13,196 nt of DNA from Streptosporangiaceae bacterium. GTDB taxonomy: Bacteria; Actinomycetota; Actinomycetes; Streptosporangiales; Streptosporangiaceae. The position numbers and the translations under genes are program-made. How positions within the stretch are numbered: the stretch's first letter is position 1; every line of letters starts with the position of its first letter. This document shows, piece after piece, positions 12,878 to 13,196 of the stretch. The stretch lies in contig JASIBM010000356.1 in assembly GCA_030045175.1 (NCBI GenBank), positions 1 through 13,196 of the forward strand. Reading direction: 5' to 3'. Under the pieces are notes generated by a model. The model did no database searches. It had not been told where the DNA came from and was given only the letters and a program-made list of their open reading frames with translations.

Positions 12878-13196
12878 CCGGCCTGGGGCGGTCAACGAGT
12901 CATGGCAGACATCCGGTCGGCTCGCAGCTGGGCCGTACTTCACCTTGGTGGGGCTCTTCGCGCAGGGAACGGCTCCGCAGTGCTGTCCGGCACGGCCGAC
13001 CGGACGGGGCAAAATGGGCTATTCGGTCACAGGTTCGGGCGGTGGGTGGCCTGGTACGTTCTGGCCCAGGCCAGGACCGTACCAGGGGTCACTTGGTTAT
13101 CTCACGTCACAGATCATGATCGTTTTCGCTGAATGAATGGCGGATCGGTCCGGTTATTCCGGGTCAAGGGCACATTGACCAGACCGGCGGCTGGGG
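12878..13196. other. Region after dapF without a convincing gene
   Basis: The 319 bases to the window edge hold only short open frames without ribosome sites or recognisable products. Composition falls towards the end. A strong hairpin (13050-13086), a GATCATGATC palindrome (13112-13121) and a TTGACC -35-like box (13175-13180), whose -10 would fall just outside, suggest the end of the dapF unit and the promoter region of a following gene. I see no tRNA. Confidence 0.55.
13050..13086. repeat. Nested 37-base inverted repeat, possible terminator or operator
   Basis: Outer arms CCTGGTACG (13050-13058) and CGTACCAGG (13078-13086) match perfectly. Inside them lies a second inverted repeat CTGGCC-CA-GGCCAG (13061-13074). 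As RNA this folds into a long stem with one small internal loop. There is no T-run, but actinobacterial terminators often lack one. It lies about 170 bases after dapF, rather far for a simple terminator. Confidence 0.5.

Noticed and set aside
13105..13118. Similarity of ACGTCACAGATCAT to a segment near 4465 in the sigma gene
   Set aside because: A match of 13 in 14 bases between two isolated places, without extension, is too short to claim a dispersed repeat.
12902..13132. A 76-residue open frame after dapF
   Set aside because: No ribosome site, no recognisable motif, and it overlaps the strong hairpin; the overlapping frames are equally good, as expected for non-coding GC-rich DNA.
1..13196. 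CRISPR arrays, tRNA or rRNA genes, insertion sequences, phage or defence genes
   Set aside because: I looked for evenly spaced repeats, cloverleaf-like segments, transposase or integrase motifs and terminal inverted repeats and found none; the only mobile element is the intein.

Overview
The window is chromosomal DNA from a high-GC Gram-positive actinomycete. Every main gene is strongly GC-biased at third codon positions, GTG starts are common, and the order recA-recX-rny ... miaB-miaA-dapF is a familiar actinobacterial neighbourhood (hflX often follows, but lies outside this window). Arginine AGG codons are unusually frequent throughout. I do not assign a genus.

Left part (1-2266): the 3' portion of recA runs in from outside the window. 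It is interrupted by a complete 368-residue intein with a LAGLIDADG homing endonuclease, inserted after the Gly of the VMFG motif, which from memory is the Mycobacterium leprae-type site. The recA sequence on both sides of the intein is far less GC-rich than the rest of the gene and uses atypical codons. This looks like a co-conversion tract carried in with the intein. recX overlaps the recA stop.

Middle (2267-6257): a gene-free 534-base stretch with palindromes and hairpins precedes rny (RNase Y: membrane anchor, coiled coil, KH, HD). After it come a SigE-family sigma factor and a translationally coupled single-pass membrane protein. That protein's extracytoplasmic domain looks like a beta-propeller, and it is the probable regulator of the sigma factor.

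Right-middle (6262-9463, minus strand): an SMP-30/gluconolactonase-family gene lies upstream of an S9-family alpha/beta-hydrolase peptidase. They probably form one operon, which converges on the sigma/regulator pair with only four bases between stop codons.

Right (9570-12877): miaB, miaA and dapF are tightly packed on the plus strand. MiaA and MiaB act successively on A37 of tRNAs reading UNN codons; DapF makes meso-diaminopimelate for lysine and peptidoglycan. miaB starts just after a -10-like element and is probably leaderless. The last 319 bases carry no convincing gene but contain a strong 37-base hairpin.

The most notable content is the recA intein and its atypical flanks. Nothing in the window looks like a defence system, prophage, insertion sequence, CRISPR array or biosynthetic cluster.
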